DNA of 64,000 nt, taken from NCBI GenBank assembly GCA_009192285.1, contig CM018603.1, positions 6,941,613-7,005,612 of the forward strand, read 5' to 3'. Both the position numbers and the translations under genes were made by a program. The notes under the pieces are model-generated. The model had not been told where the DNA came from. It did not search any database and saw only the letters and a list, made by a program, of their open reading frames with translations. Positions 42,840 to 52,782 of the stretch are shown piece by piece. The first letter of the stretch is position 1, and each line of letters starts with the position of its first letter. The DNA is from Morchella semilibera (taxonomy: Eukaryota > Ascomycota > Pezizomycetes > Pezizales > Morchellaceae).

Positions 42840-45800
42840 CTCTGTAGTTGATGAGGTATTGATGAAGAAGGTAGTGGTGATGGATGTTGTATGGGGAGAC
42901 GCGAATGTTTTAGTAGCGCGTCTATGGAAGGAGAAAGGGAGAGAGGGTGACTGTTAGTCGAGAAAACTCAGAAAAAAAGGTTTGTGTGGGTGACGACTAA
43001 GCTATGCGGAAAAGCCGACTTGAAGAAAAAGCGGGTTGGGGAACAAGAGGGAGGGGTGTGGATCGCCATTGGGGAAATTCGAAAGGAATTGAGATTTTTT
43101 TAGAATGAAAAGCGTGTAGAATCTCATCTCAGTGGATACAAATTTGTTTTACAATCTATACTATCATAAGGGGAAGATGGAAACAACCAAAAGAGAAAAA
43201 AGCAATAAGTGTGGATAATACAATTCCAGCCAAAAGGGCGAGTGCGCGAGACGAGGCGACTCGACAGAGCCGTCGTCGTCGTCGCTTAACTCGCCTGGTA
43301 TGCGAGGTTCGGGGGTGTGAATGATGGGGCAGGAGGAATGGTGATTGAAAGGCTCACAACAAAAAAATGGAAGAGAGGGTTCAACAAACCTTTCAAACGA
43401 TATGAGATGTATCGCACAGAATAAACCGTGCAAAGAACTGTCGATTCTGATAATTACGAAAATTCGATGTCAGTCGTTATGTATGGTTGCGGAGGGGATG
43501 GGGTGGGACACTATCCCTATCTTATCGCTTGTAGCAACAAGAGAGAACGTAGTGAGGGCAATTTTGTAGGGGGGAAATTTTTTGGTGAAGGGGGAAAATT
43601 TGGGAGGGAGGAGACTTACTCACAACAGTGGGATGTATGGGGCAGTGAGAGAAAGATGAGAGTGAGAGAACACAGTACAGGTTGGGTGGGAGAAAAAAAC
43701 AGTGGGAGTGGGAGACCTTATGCTGTGGGCGGACCTCACATCACCCCGTCTCTCTTTCGGGGGGGGAGGGCCTTGCTAACTGTTGTGTGTGTCCCCACCT
43801 AAATTTGCCTACGGGTTAATTAGCACGTAGTAGCAACACTGCAGCCCAGCCACCACCCAATTAGAGCATAGGATTCCGCATTCTTCCCCTAACCCCACCA
43901 CCACTGCGCGCAGCTCAACGCCCATCATGGTTGCTTGCTGGGCGGTAGGCGGTGGTGGGTAGGGTGTGCGTACTGGTATGTAATTTCATGTAGGGGAGAA
44001 AGATGTGTATGGGCTGTTTGTAGCTGGGATACGCAGGCAACGGAATTACATGTATGTACTAGTACAGGTAAGAAGATTGTAAGTAAATTCTTAAGCAACA
44101 AACTCACAAAAAAAAAATGTATCAAACGACTCGAGTTTGCCTAGCTACAGTGTTTGCCGTACTCGCCATGGGAAGGTAGTGTTGGTCTGTGCTTTAGCTG
44201 GGCACTGGAATTATTGGACCAGTTGAACGGATGTTAGTCAGCAATTCAGACGGCTTGGCGTATTCCGAAAACGCTCTAGCGCGGAAGTCTGCATGGATAG
44301 GATGTTTGTATGGGCTGCTACGATGAACCACTCTACCGTATCTATCCACCCATAGAGTAGGGACAATCTATTATGATACATACTTGAGGATGATTTGATA
44401 GAGGAAAGTCCGCAGACGGAAGGAAATCTCTTCTCCTCCCTCTTTTTTTTTTTTTTTTTTCCCCTCGCTCAGGTTTCCGGCTGCGGCAATTGCTCTACAA
44501 GAGTACCCACAGCCAAGGATCATTGAAATAGGGTATGTAGCATCTCTCAGCAAATGTATCAGCAGCAGCCTTGGTCTGGCTGCTACATCCACCCATTCAG
44601 GCGGCTGCTGGAACCAAAGCTGGCTGGTGTTACATGGGGGGAGGTACCTGCTCTACCTACATGGTTACAGGAACAAGATGAAGGAGAGAGGTACCGGTAG
44701 TAGTACATGAAGTTAAGCAATTTTGCAAAGACAAACCTGGGGGGTGAATAGGAGCGAGCCAGGTAGGTAGGTAGCCTCGGCCATATTCGAAAACCGTAGC
44801 ACCCTTCGCGTGGGTATTTACATTTCCATTGGGAGGGGACAATTGCTGGGTGCAATTAACATGAGGACATTGTGTATGGATTGTATGGCTCCTTTCTCTC
44901 ACCGTAGAGTACGACAGCCGTCGTATCCATATCCATCTTAGTCATCCAAAAAGCAAGAGCCGAGTGGTTTGCCACGCCCCCAGCCAAAAGCGTAAACGGA
45001 ACCGCCACGCTCAAAGCGATCATCTGTTTGGCCGTCCAGGGCACACAGAAAAAAAATCTAGAACTGAGAACAAGACGAAGAAAGGGCGTTAATGACCCTA
45101 CATACCGCTACCCTAGGTACATTACATACACCACCCACCCCTCTTATTTGTGTGTATCGCCTTGTTGCTCATTTCCTCTGTGTCTCTTCCCCTTCCCTTC
45201 TTACATACCACCTCAGCCCTGTTTGCCAGGCGGCTGCTCAGCAAAAGAAAGGTGCTTGTAACAATCATAGGCAGGAGCAATCACAGTTTCCCCTACCTGC
45301 CTACCTAGCATCTAATATCTCACTCACCTACCGCCTACTCTACCTGTGCCCACACACACCCACACCCACACACTCACACCCGGGGCTACATAGAGTAGTG
45401 GGGAGGTTGGTGGTTCAAGAACGGGATGTTGGATCATTGGTAGAACCGAGTCAGTTTCTATCATACAAACGATTATTAGTCATCGTGTCATCTACAGTAC
45501 TGTATTAAACATTCTATGCATAACTAGGGGGGTGTTTATTCTACGTGATTCGCAGAGGGACTTGGCAGTAACCCTTTTTACCTCCTGCCCCCTTTTTTGT
45601 AGATGCTCTATCCTCATCGGGCGTAGAAAGGAGCGAGAAGCCTGGCAAAACAAACTCGTGTTCATAACTTGTCTCTGAATTGATTTCATCATAACTCACG
45701 CCCTACTCCGTGAGCCAGAGAACCCAACAAGGTGTTTTTACTTTTTTTTTCTTCTCTTGTGTCTTACCCTCTTTTTGACGCGTTGTGCAAGGAAGGAAGG

Positions 45801-46407
45801 AAGGGAAGTGACAAGGCTGTCGACCGATGCTGACTTTCACATCCCTCCCTAACGATTGCCATCTCCCACCACCACCACCACCACGGAAACCACAACCTAT
45901 CTGCCTGCCTACTGCCTTTACGAGCACTTACTACATACCCCGCGTAGAAACAAACCTAACAAACTAGCTGTTTGTTTGTGTGTGAGTTTGTGGGTGTGTG
46001 TGTCTGGGTGTGTGTGTTTCTCTGTGTGTGCGTGAGCGAGTGAGTGTGGGTGTGTCAACCCTTACGTTTGTACGGTTCAGCGCGCGCCATTTTGTTTTTA
46101 TTTTCCGGGGATTTTTATTATAGCGGCGGCCTCTTTTTTTCTTTTCACTTCACCTCCAAGGCATCCCACTCAGGCCTTTTACACTACGAAACCTACATAG
46201 ATACAAAGAAGGAGAAGAGATAAGGGAAAGGGAAACAAAAACCGCTTTCCCGGATTCGATCGATTATTTCCCGCTCCCCACCATCGCTGGGAGCGCATCC
46301 CCCCTTCCCCTCTGTCTATCAATTCCTTTGTACCAACCCACCAAGGAGAGGGAGCACTCACCATTCCTATTCCCGGCCATCAAGGCACCACCCACCACTA
46401 CGACACC
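42840..46407. other. Divergent spacer between NHP6 and the 1063-aa gene
   Basis: Holds both promoters. No supported gene: a 55-aa frame at about 45021-44856 (minus; MIALSVAVPFTLLAGG...) has one hydrophobic stretch but no conserved partner. A (TG)-rich tract lies at 45966-46055, TACATGTA at about 44047, and a T21 run at about 44440-44460. Confidence 0.5.
45966..46055 (+). repeat. (TG)n-rich tract upstream of the 1063-aa gene
   Basis: About 90 bp dominated by GTGTGT interrupted by GAGT, GGGT and CTCT. It lies about 350 bp before the start codon. Confidence 0.75.
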
Positions 46408-49400
46408 ATGGTCACGCAAAACGGCATCCCCAAAGCCCGCAGCGGGACCGGCACAATCACCACCTCGACCATCAACCGCCTTAGCAACCCGCGCACCGAT
46501 CTCCCCTCGCCGCCCATCCTGGACCGTCGAAGCAGCCTCCCCCCACTCGGAGGAGGGGTGCCGCTGGACTACACCGCTGACGACCATGAATGCAACGGCG
46601 ATCACGAGGAGCTCGACTCCCACATCACGCTCATGGACTCTATGGACCTCGACTCAGTGAGCAGCACCACCGATGACCCCTCTCCGCGTGTGCGGACCCG
46701 CCGACTGTGCCAGGCGCCTGGGTCAAAGTGCTCACACGCGGCACCTAGGAAGCATACTGGGGGCCAGAGGGGGCAGCTGGACTTTGGTCTACCAAAGGTG
46801 ATTGATGACGCAACAAGCATCACGTCGAAGATCCACGACAGGGAGGTTGTGGAGGTGAAGCGCAACAGGGATTATCATCCACAACGTGTGGGAAGTGCGC
46901 AGAGCGGTCGTAGCATCGAGAGTAGGTCGAGTACGTCAAACTCGATCAGGGAGGAGGAGGAGGAGGCGGAGGCGGAGGAGGCGGAGAGGAGGCGGAGGAG
47001 TGCCGGGGGAGGAGAAAAGATGGGGAGGCAAATGTCGGCTCCGGGGGCTAGGCCGGAGGTGTATAGGGGTGTTTCGGAAGAGGTGAGCAGGAAGGGCCCT
47101 ATATCAGAACTACAGACCAGTCCTGGGAGACGAAGGCATCGACCAAACCAGCCTATTGAGTCGCTGGTATTCGACAGGAAGGACGGCGAGGGCGAGGATG
47201 GGGAGCAAGTTGGTACCATGAGTGCATGGAGGAGACGGCGGATGGAGAATCAACCAGCGGGTTCTAAAAAGTCCTCGTTAGAATACAGTAAAGAAGAAAA
47301 GGACGCAGAGACAGCAGCTCTTGAGGAAATCAGCAAAGGCAAGGAAAGGATGTCAGCAAACGGATCAGATGCAGCGACATCGAATGGGGGCCCTGTGCGA
47401 CCAGTGGGACCACGCAGAACTGGCGGTAGTCTTGGAGGCTCAGGCTCAAGCACAATCAGAGCACCTGGGACCTCCCTGATAAATAACATCAATAGTAATG
47501 GTTTCGAGCGAGGAGGAAAAGGATCTGGCATCCCAGCGCGAGACAGCAATGGGACACAATCAGGAGGCAGTAGCGGTAACAGTGCAGGAGGGGGGGTCTC
47601 CAAAACACGCAAAGCAACAGATGAGAAGGAGGGAACTCGCAACCGATCACCGACAATCACACAACAGCGGGCATCCCCACCGCTAGGCCGTCCTGCATCT
47701 GGTTTATCCATGAGAAGCGGGCTTCCTCGGCCATCAAACTCAAACTCAGGGCCAAACACGCCCATCAAGACTACAAAGTCATCCATTCCATCACCCGCCC
47801 CGCCTATCCGTGCCAAGACTGGTTTACCCTCACCGCGAACAAGGTCGTCGGCGCCGTCATCGTCAGCTTTGCACCGGTCGCACTCGTCTACATCCACTAC
47901 ATCGGCAACATCCGCAACGACATCCCCGACATCCGCCGCTAGTGTCAACGCTGCAGCTGCTGCAGCCACATCCACGTCTGCATCAACAACCTCCCGCTTT
48001 CAAGGATCATCAACAATCAGGAACAGGGAACCCCCAAAACTTCGCGGTTTTGCCGGCTCTGCTGCTCAGCAGCCATCAACAGTTCAGGAAACATCGAAAG
48101 AGGACCTTTCACGAACGCCTGAGAGCCCTCTACCGTTCGGAATGGCAAAAACATCATCTTCATCTGGTCAGTCGTCTAGTCGTCCATCCTCCAGTCATTC
48201 AGCAATCTATAGTCCGACTTCAGCAGATAAAGGTTCAAAGGAGGAGGAGCATCATCGTATTGTTGAGCATCTAGAAACACTTCGTAAGCTTACCCGTGTT
48301 TCCCCCCCAGGTTCAAATAGAAGCAGCTGGGCCACAGAGGCTGAGGAGGCAGCAGGTGATGACCAGAAGCCAAGGGAACGCCGCCATGAGGAGAGGAAAA
48401 AGAAAGAGGATGAGCGCAAGGATGTTGAACGAGACGCGGCGAGGGTAAAGGAAATAATTGCATCAATTGACTCTCTGGGAAAAGACCAGGAAATTCGATC
48501 GCCGCAAAGACTATCGAGGACGAAATCACTGGACTCGTTATTACCACATCGTGCGGGCATAGAGGCGGAGAAGAAGACGCCATTGAGACCGAGGTCCGCT
48601 GGACGTGATTCAGAAATGGATTTAGAGACGCCATTAAAGATGTTTTCGCCTACTAGTGAAATGGGCGAATTTACTGCAAGGTTATTGAGGAGCCCTGCCG
48701 TTGAGGACTATGAGGATCTACTCAATCTGGTGGATAGCGACAAAGAAGAAGAAGAAGAACTTAACAACAAGAACGTGCGAGAGAAGCAATCAGCAAGGGA
48801 GCCAATCAGCCCCCCAATAAGCCCCGAGAGCCTCAATAGCCCCCTTGCGGAAAAGCATAGCGGCACCGTTGAGGAGCCGCAAGAAGCCGCCAAACCAGCC
48901 AAGCTCCGTCGCGCAATCATCAAAACAGCCATCATCAAAAAAACAGTCCGTCCCAAAAGTCTTGTCATCCCCAAGCGCTCTATTCTTGAAGAGGACTCCG
49001 ACGACTCCCTTGACCATCTCATCAAACACGATCAAGACTTCTCCGCTCTTCTTAAGCCAGGCTCTAGCGACGAGGAAGACGACGAAGACAGCATCGAAAT
49101 CCTTGTCGGTAGTAAGCCCTACGACCCGCAAGAAACAAAGGTCCAGCCCGTCCGCTCAGTCTCCGACGCAACAAGCGGCGACCGCCAGTCAGAAGCCGAA
49201 CGCGCCGTTCACGAAAAACTCATGAACAGACTCAAGACGCTGCAGCTTGAAGTACGCTCCGCAACACGGGGCATTGAGGTGCTCGAGCAGTGGCTACAAT
49301 CTCCTGGCGAGACAATCTCATCGGGCTCGTCCGACATTCTCAGTGATATCTCAGAGCAGGAGGAAATTCTCTACCGTCTGCGGTGCGACGAAGAACGACA

Positions 49401-49599
49401 GCGATTAAGACTTCAGACAAAGATCCTCGAGGACGCGCTGAAGCGCAAGAACTCTGGGTGGAGCTGGGTGATTTGGTTGCTCAAGTGGGGGTTTGTGGTC
49501 GCCCTGGGAATGGCGCTGTGGATGGCAATCGAGGTCGCGATATTGTATGCATACCCTTTCGTTGAATATGAGATCGGAGACACGTTCCACCCCACCTAA
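46408..49599 (+). CDS. 1063-aa tail-anchored Ser-rich protein of unknown function
   Basis: Single exon, ATG 46408 after a pyrimidine-rich leader. Residues 1-700 are low-complexity, rich in Ser, Pro, Arg and Thr, with an Ala/Ser/Thr tract near 500 (SAASVNAAAAAATSTSAST). A charged region containing HEERKKKEDERKDVERDAAR lies at about 640-680. Repeated acidic and basic segments follow, including KTAIIKKTVRPKSLVIPKRS. A predicted coiled coil (EAERAVHEKLMNRLKTLQLE ... DEERQRLRLQTKILEDALKR) comes at about 920-1020. The end is one hydrophobic helix, WVIWLLKWGFVVALGMALWM, plus a short tail (residues about 1025-1063), so the protein is probably anchored by its C-terminus in the nuclear envelope/ER with its bulk in the cytosol or nucleus. 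I do not recognise an orthologue. Confidence 0.85.
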   Translation: MVTQNGIPKARSGTGTITTSTINRLSNPRTDLPSPPILDRRSSLPPLGGGVPLDYTADDHECNGDHEELDSHITLMDSMDLDSVSSTTDDPSPRVRTRRLCQAPGSKCSHAAPRKHTGGQRGQLDFGLPKVIDDATSITSKIHDREVVEVKRNRDYHPQRVGSAQSGRSIESRSSTSNSIREEEEEAEAEEAERRRRSAGGGEKMGRQMSAPGARPEVYRGVSEEVSRKGPISELQTSPGRRRHRPNQPIESLVFDRKDGEGEDGEQVGTMSAWRRRRMENQPAGSKKSSLEYSKEEKDAETAALEEISKGKERMSANGSDAATSNGGPVRPVGPRRTGGSLGGSGSSTIRAPGTSLINNINSNGFERGGKGSGIPARDSNGTQSGGSSGNSAGGGVSKTRKATDEKEGTRNRSPTITQQRASPPLGRPASGLSMRSGLPRPSNSNSGPNTPIKTTKSSIPSPAPPIRAKTGLPSPRTRSSAPSSSALHRSHSSTSTTSATSATTSPTSAASVNAAAAAATSTSASTTSRFQGSSTIRNREPPKLRGFAGSAAQQPSTVQETSKEDLSRTPESPLPFGMAKTSSSSGQSSSRPSSSHSAIYSPTSADKGSKEEEHHRIVEHLETLRKLTRVSPPGSNRSSWATEAEEAAGDDQKPRERRHEERKKKEDERKDVERDAARVKEIIASIDSLGKDQEIRSPQRLSRTKSLDSLLPHRAGIEAEKKTPLRPRSAGRDSEMDLETPLKMFSPTSEMGEFTARLLRSPAVEDYEDLLNLVDSDKEEEEELNNKNVREKQSAREPISPPISPESLNSPLAEKHSGTVEEPQEAAKPAKLRRAIIKTAIIKKTVRPKSLVIPKRSILEEDSDDSLDHLIKHDQDFSALLKPGSSDEEDDEDSIEILVGSKPYDPQETKVQPVRSVSDATSGDRQSEAERAVHEKLMNRLKTLQLEVRSATRGIEVLEQWLQSPGETISSGSSDILSDISEQEEILYRLRCDEERQRLRLQTKILEDALKRKNSGWSWVIWLLKWGFVVALGMALWMAIEVAILYAYPFVEYEIGDTFHPT

Positions 49600-49792
49600 A
49601 CCCGGGGTGGTGGCGGCCGCCTGTTTTTTTTCTTTCTTTTTTTCTTTGAACATTATTTTTTTCCTTCATGTCTTTTTTTTTGTCAGGGGGGCGGCGGGAC
49701 CTTTTTTTTTTTCTCTTTATATTTTCGGTTTTTATAGTCCGCCATTCTAATACCAATTGTGTTCTCGCTGTACAACTTGTAGTGTCTCGCAA

Positions 49793-50104
49793 ATGCCCCC
49801 CGAGTACTCGCGCGTCCCCGTCGTTCTCAAGGACCCACCGCCAGTCGGCACAAGACCAACCCGCGCGATTGTTTTCTCGGTCATCTGGCTCTTCCGCTAC
49901 GCATGGGCCACCATCCACGCCATAGGCCATGCACTCTGGCTCGTTACCGAATACATCTCCTCAGCACCAGATAGGATCACCGAGCTATGGGCGGCACGCT
50001 TCGCCGCAAAGGAGGTTGTGGAGGAGGTTGTGCAGGAGGCAGTTGAAACAATTATTGAGACTGCCGCGGAAGAGGTGGTGTGGGGGGCAGAGTTTCTCTG
50101 GTAG
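49793..50104 (+). CDS. 103-aa membrane protein of unknown function
   Basis: ATG 49793 (MPPEYSRVPVVLKDPPPVGT), with one or two hydrophobic/aromatic helices (IVFSVIWLFRYAWATIHAIG, ALWLVTEYIS) and a Glu/Val-rich amphipathic C-terminal helix (EVVEEVVQEAVETIIETAAE). Single exon, 193 bp after the 1063-aa gene on the same strand. The regular helix pattern and codon use argue for a real gene. It could be a separate gene or a cryptic frame in the 3' region of its neighbour. Confidence 0.5.
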   Translation: MPPEYSRVPVVLKDPPPVGTRPTRAIVFSVIWLFRYAWATIHAIGHALWLVTEYISSAPDRITELWAARFAAKEVVEEVVQEAVETIIETAAEEVVWGAEFLW

Positions 50105-52782
50105 GCGGTTGCTACGGTGTTTAGGTAGGTGTAGAGAGGGTAGCGGTGGGATAAAGGGTGGTGGGGTCATTTTTTAAGCGGATTCTGGTTTTCTCTCCAT
50201 TTTTCATTTCCTTGCTGGAATGCGTGTTTTTTTGGTTCCTTTGTTGGGTGTTTTATAAGACGAATCTCTTTTCAGTTGGGCGTTGATTTAATCCGTTTTT
50301 CTCCTTTTATTTTTTTATTGCTTCCTTACCTGTGTTTTTGTTTCCCGTTTTCTTCTATCTTTCCTTTCTATGATTCTGACGAAAAGGAGGAGGAAAAAAG
50401 AGGGCGACATTGTCTGGGCTGTATATTTTTTTATTCCTTTATTCTTATCTATATGGAGGAACGGTGGCAGTTGTGGCGGTTGCGGTGGTGGTGTAGTTAG
50501 TACTAGTAATTATGAGCCGGTAGTGTGTAGCGCCGGGGGAGGGAGGGGGGATGTTTTTATTCATCTGTTTGACATTCATTTTATCTTTCCTTTTGTAGAC
50601 TGGCTATGGGTTGGGATTGGTCATGGGGTATCACTCGTAAGATCTGAATGCGAGTGTGGGGTACTGTGGTTGGTTAGTGGGGTATGGTGGTGGGATAGGG
50701 ATATATATTTAAAGCACTTCTGTATACCGTGGGCTGGTTGACGGAGCCAGGAGAGATTAGTGCTTAGAGGACCCCCGAGGGCCGAGGGTACGGCTTCATA
50801 TGTGGTATTTCTTCCTTGGTGTAGCGCACTGGTACTGTCTAGAGGGTGGTAACGTTAGGGAGGCCGACCCAATACACCCTTTTTGTTTCATATCTGTTTT
50901 CTCGGATGGGGACATCTTCCGTGGTGAGTTGTTGGACTTTTTGTTCTGGGTGTTCGTAAACACCATGATCGTGCATGCTCGTTGCATTTCAGTGTCTCGC
51001 CTCCTTCACAAAACTGCCCGGCGGGAGCCCTCGCGGTGTCTTTGTGGCTGGCGATGGGTTCCAAATTGCGCGGTGTGTTGCTTAGCATGTTCTACGAGAA
51101 TCTAAGGATATAGTGGAAAGTACGAGACTTGGTTGCTTAGCTTGACCTATACAGAAGACGTTCCTTATCCTTTTAAATGCTGACCCCCTATAATAGAGGG
51201 TCGGAATTTGTATGAGAGATTAATTCGTTGATAAGGGAGATCTAGATAACAGGGTCTGTTAGCAACTTTTTGGGGGATCAGCACCTCACCGACAGCTTAA
51301 GGATACTACTACCGGATATATGTAAAGAAGTAACTAGATCCTAACATGTACTAAATAACCGTCCTAGTAACTTTTACTAGCTTTCTACACTGATAATAGT
51401 GACCGCATATCCTCTTAGGCTCGGAAGTGATAATATACCGTAGTAATTCGTCTTAGCGGATGTACGGTCACATAGACGTTCAAGTTGCCTTTTTACAGCG
51501 CGTATGAGGAAGATTAAGGGGCCTTTTCGGGGCAGCTAGATCAAGGAACTTCAACGTCAACGTGTGAGACAAGTTACTGCAGTAGTATGTTGGAGGCATA
51601 TGATACCGAGTGATATCATATGATTAACCACCGAGTATTGAACGCGTCAACTAACTAGGGCAACGCAGCAAAGGGTGCTTTGGTTTGAAAGTTACTTTAA
51701 TTTGGGGCTACTTTACTTATTACGGCGATCTCTCAAGGGGGATGGGTAGAGCGGGGTGGAGCGGTCAGGGTACCGGAAGGGGTATGCATTCAACTAGCTC
51801 TAGCCGACCAGAGATACGTTCGCGCAAATATTTATAGAAAGCGGCGTCGCGAGCTCAGGCAGCGTTCTGGGGCTTTCGGGGAGAGGGTTTATACGTAGCT
51901 ATCAAAGGCTTTCCTTGACCCTTGAGGGTGAGGGTGTTGCCAACCAGGGTGAGGGATATAGATATTAGCTTGACCTGGCCAGTAGAGTAGAGTACAGTCT
52001 GGTGCTCGCGAAAGAAACGTAACTATGTATATAGCCTTCTCATATTCCTCCTATATACACTCACACTCTCTCATTTCATCCGGTCTTAATTAAATTTTTG
52101 GCAAAGAGCTACTCACCGCCCAATTTTTGTCCTGGGGCAGGGAACGCAGACCTCGCTTCCCGACGAGTAGAGGTACTCTCGGCCAGTAAGGTGGCCGATA
52201 CTGCGCCACAATTAACTAGGGCCTAGCCACATTATAAGCGGTCCCTCAGCCAGGGTTTCTAATGGTTCGTTTGTTCTATCACAAAAGCCGGTCCTCTCAG
52301 GTGTAGTTTGTGCGCTCCCCTTAGCTAATTTCAGAGGCTCATTCCAAGCAAATTCATTGCTGGCGAGGTAGTCTTGGTCCTGATACACGGTCAGGAGGTC
52401 GCTAAGGTTAATGCCATATATGAAAATGCCCGATCCGATCCACTGGCATCGAAAGAGAAGCTCTGCAGGGGTGTTCCTGCAGCTTTGCCTGAGTAAATAG
52501 ATTTGGATCTGTTCGAGGGTAGGTTCAGTTCGATTTGGTATGGTATGATTTCCAATCACAACCGATTTCAACCGCCGGAAAATGCAACACATAGAGACAA
52601 CATTAGTGGTAAATCAAAGTGCAGTTGAGGTAAGGGTTGGGATTTTTACAGGTTTTTCGGCCAATCAGAAAATCCACCTGTTTTGATATCTTGAGCACCC
52701 TCTCAAAGGTTCAACCAGTTGCCCCCTGTTCCCGCATCACAACAACCTTGCTTCGGCGAAAACTCGAACTTTGATTACCACT
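50105..52782. other. Spacer left of the pogo transposon
   Basis: Holds a MITE (51168-51303) and bipartite motifs at 50620-50637 (minus) and 51607-51624 (plus). A 126-aa frame at 52592-52212 (minus; MCCIFRRLKSVVIGNHT...) has protein-like composition but no recognised domain or splice partner. Confidence 0.5.
51168..51303 (-). mobile_element. MITE family F, copy 1
   Basis: 136 bp between TA dinucleotides. The left end runs TCCTTTTAAATGCTGACCCC; the right end in reverse complement starts TCCTTAAGCTGTCGGTG and then has TGCTGATCCCCC. On the minus strand the interior (CTAACAGACCCTGTTATCT, CTCCCTTATCAA, CTATTATAGGGGGTCA) matches the copy at 60645-60798. Confidence 0.8.

Noticed and set aside
44856-45044. 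62-aa minus-strand frame with one hydrophobic segment
   Set aside because: Its apparent start is GTG; only a 55-aa ATG frame remains, without support.
47250-47975. 241-aa minus-strand frame inside the 1063-aa gene
   Set aside because: Antisense shadow of a Ser/Pro-rich coding region.
52212-52592. 126-aa minus-strand frame with protein-like composition
   Set aside because: Could be an exon, but no junction partner or family seen; not called.
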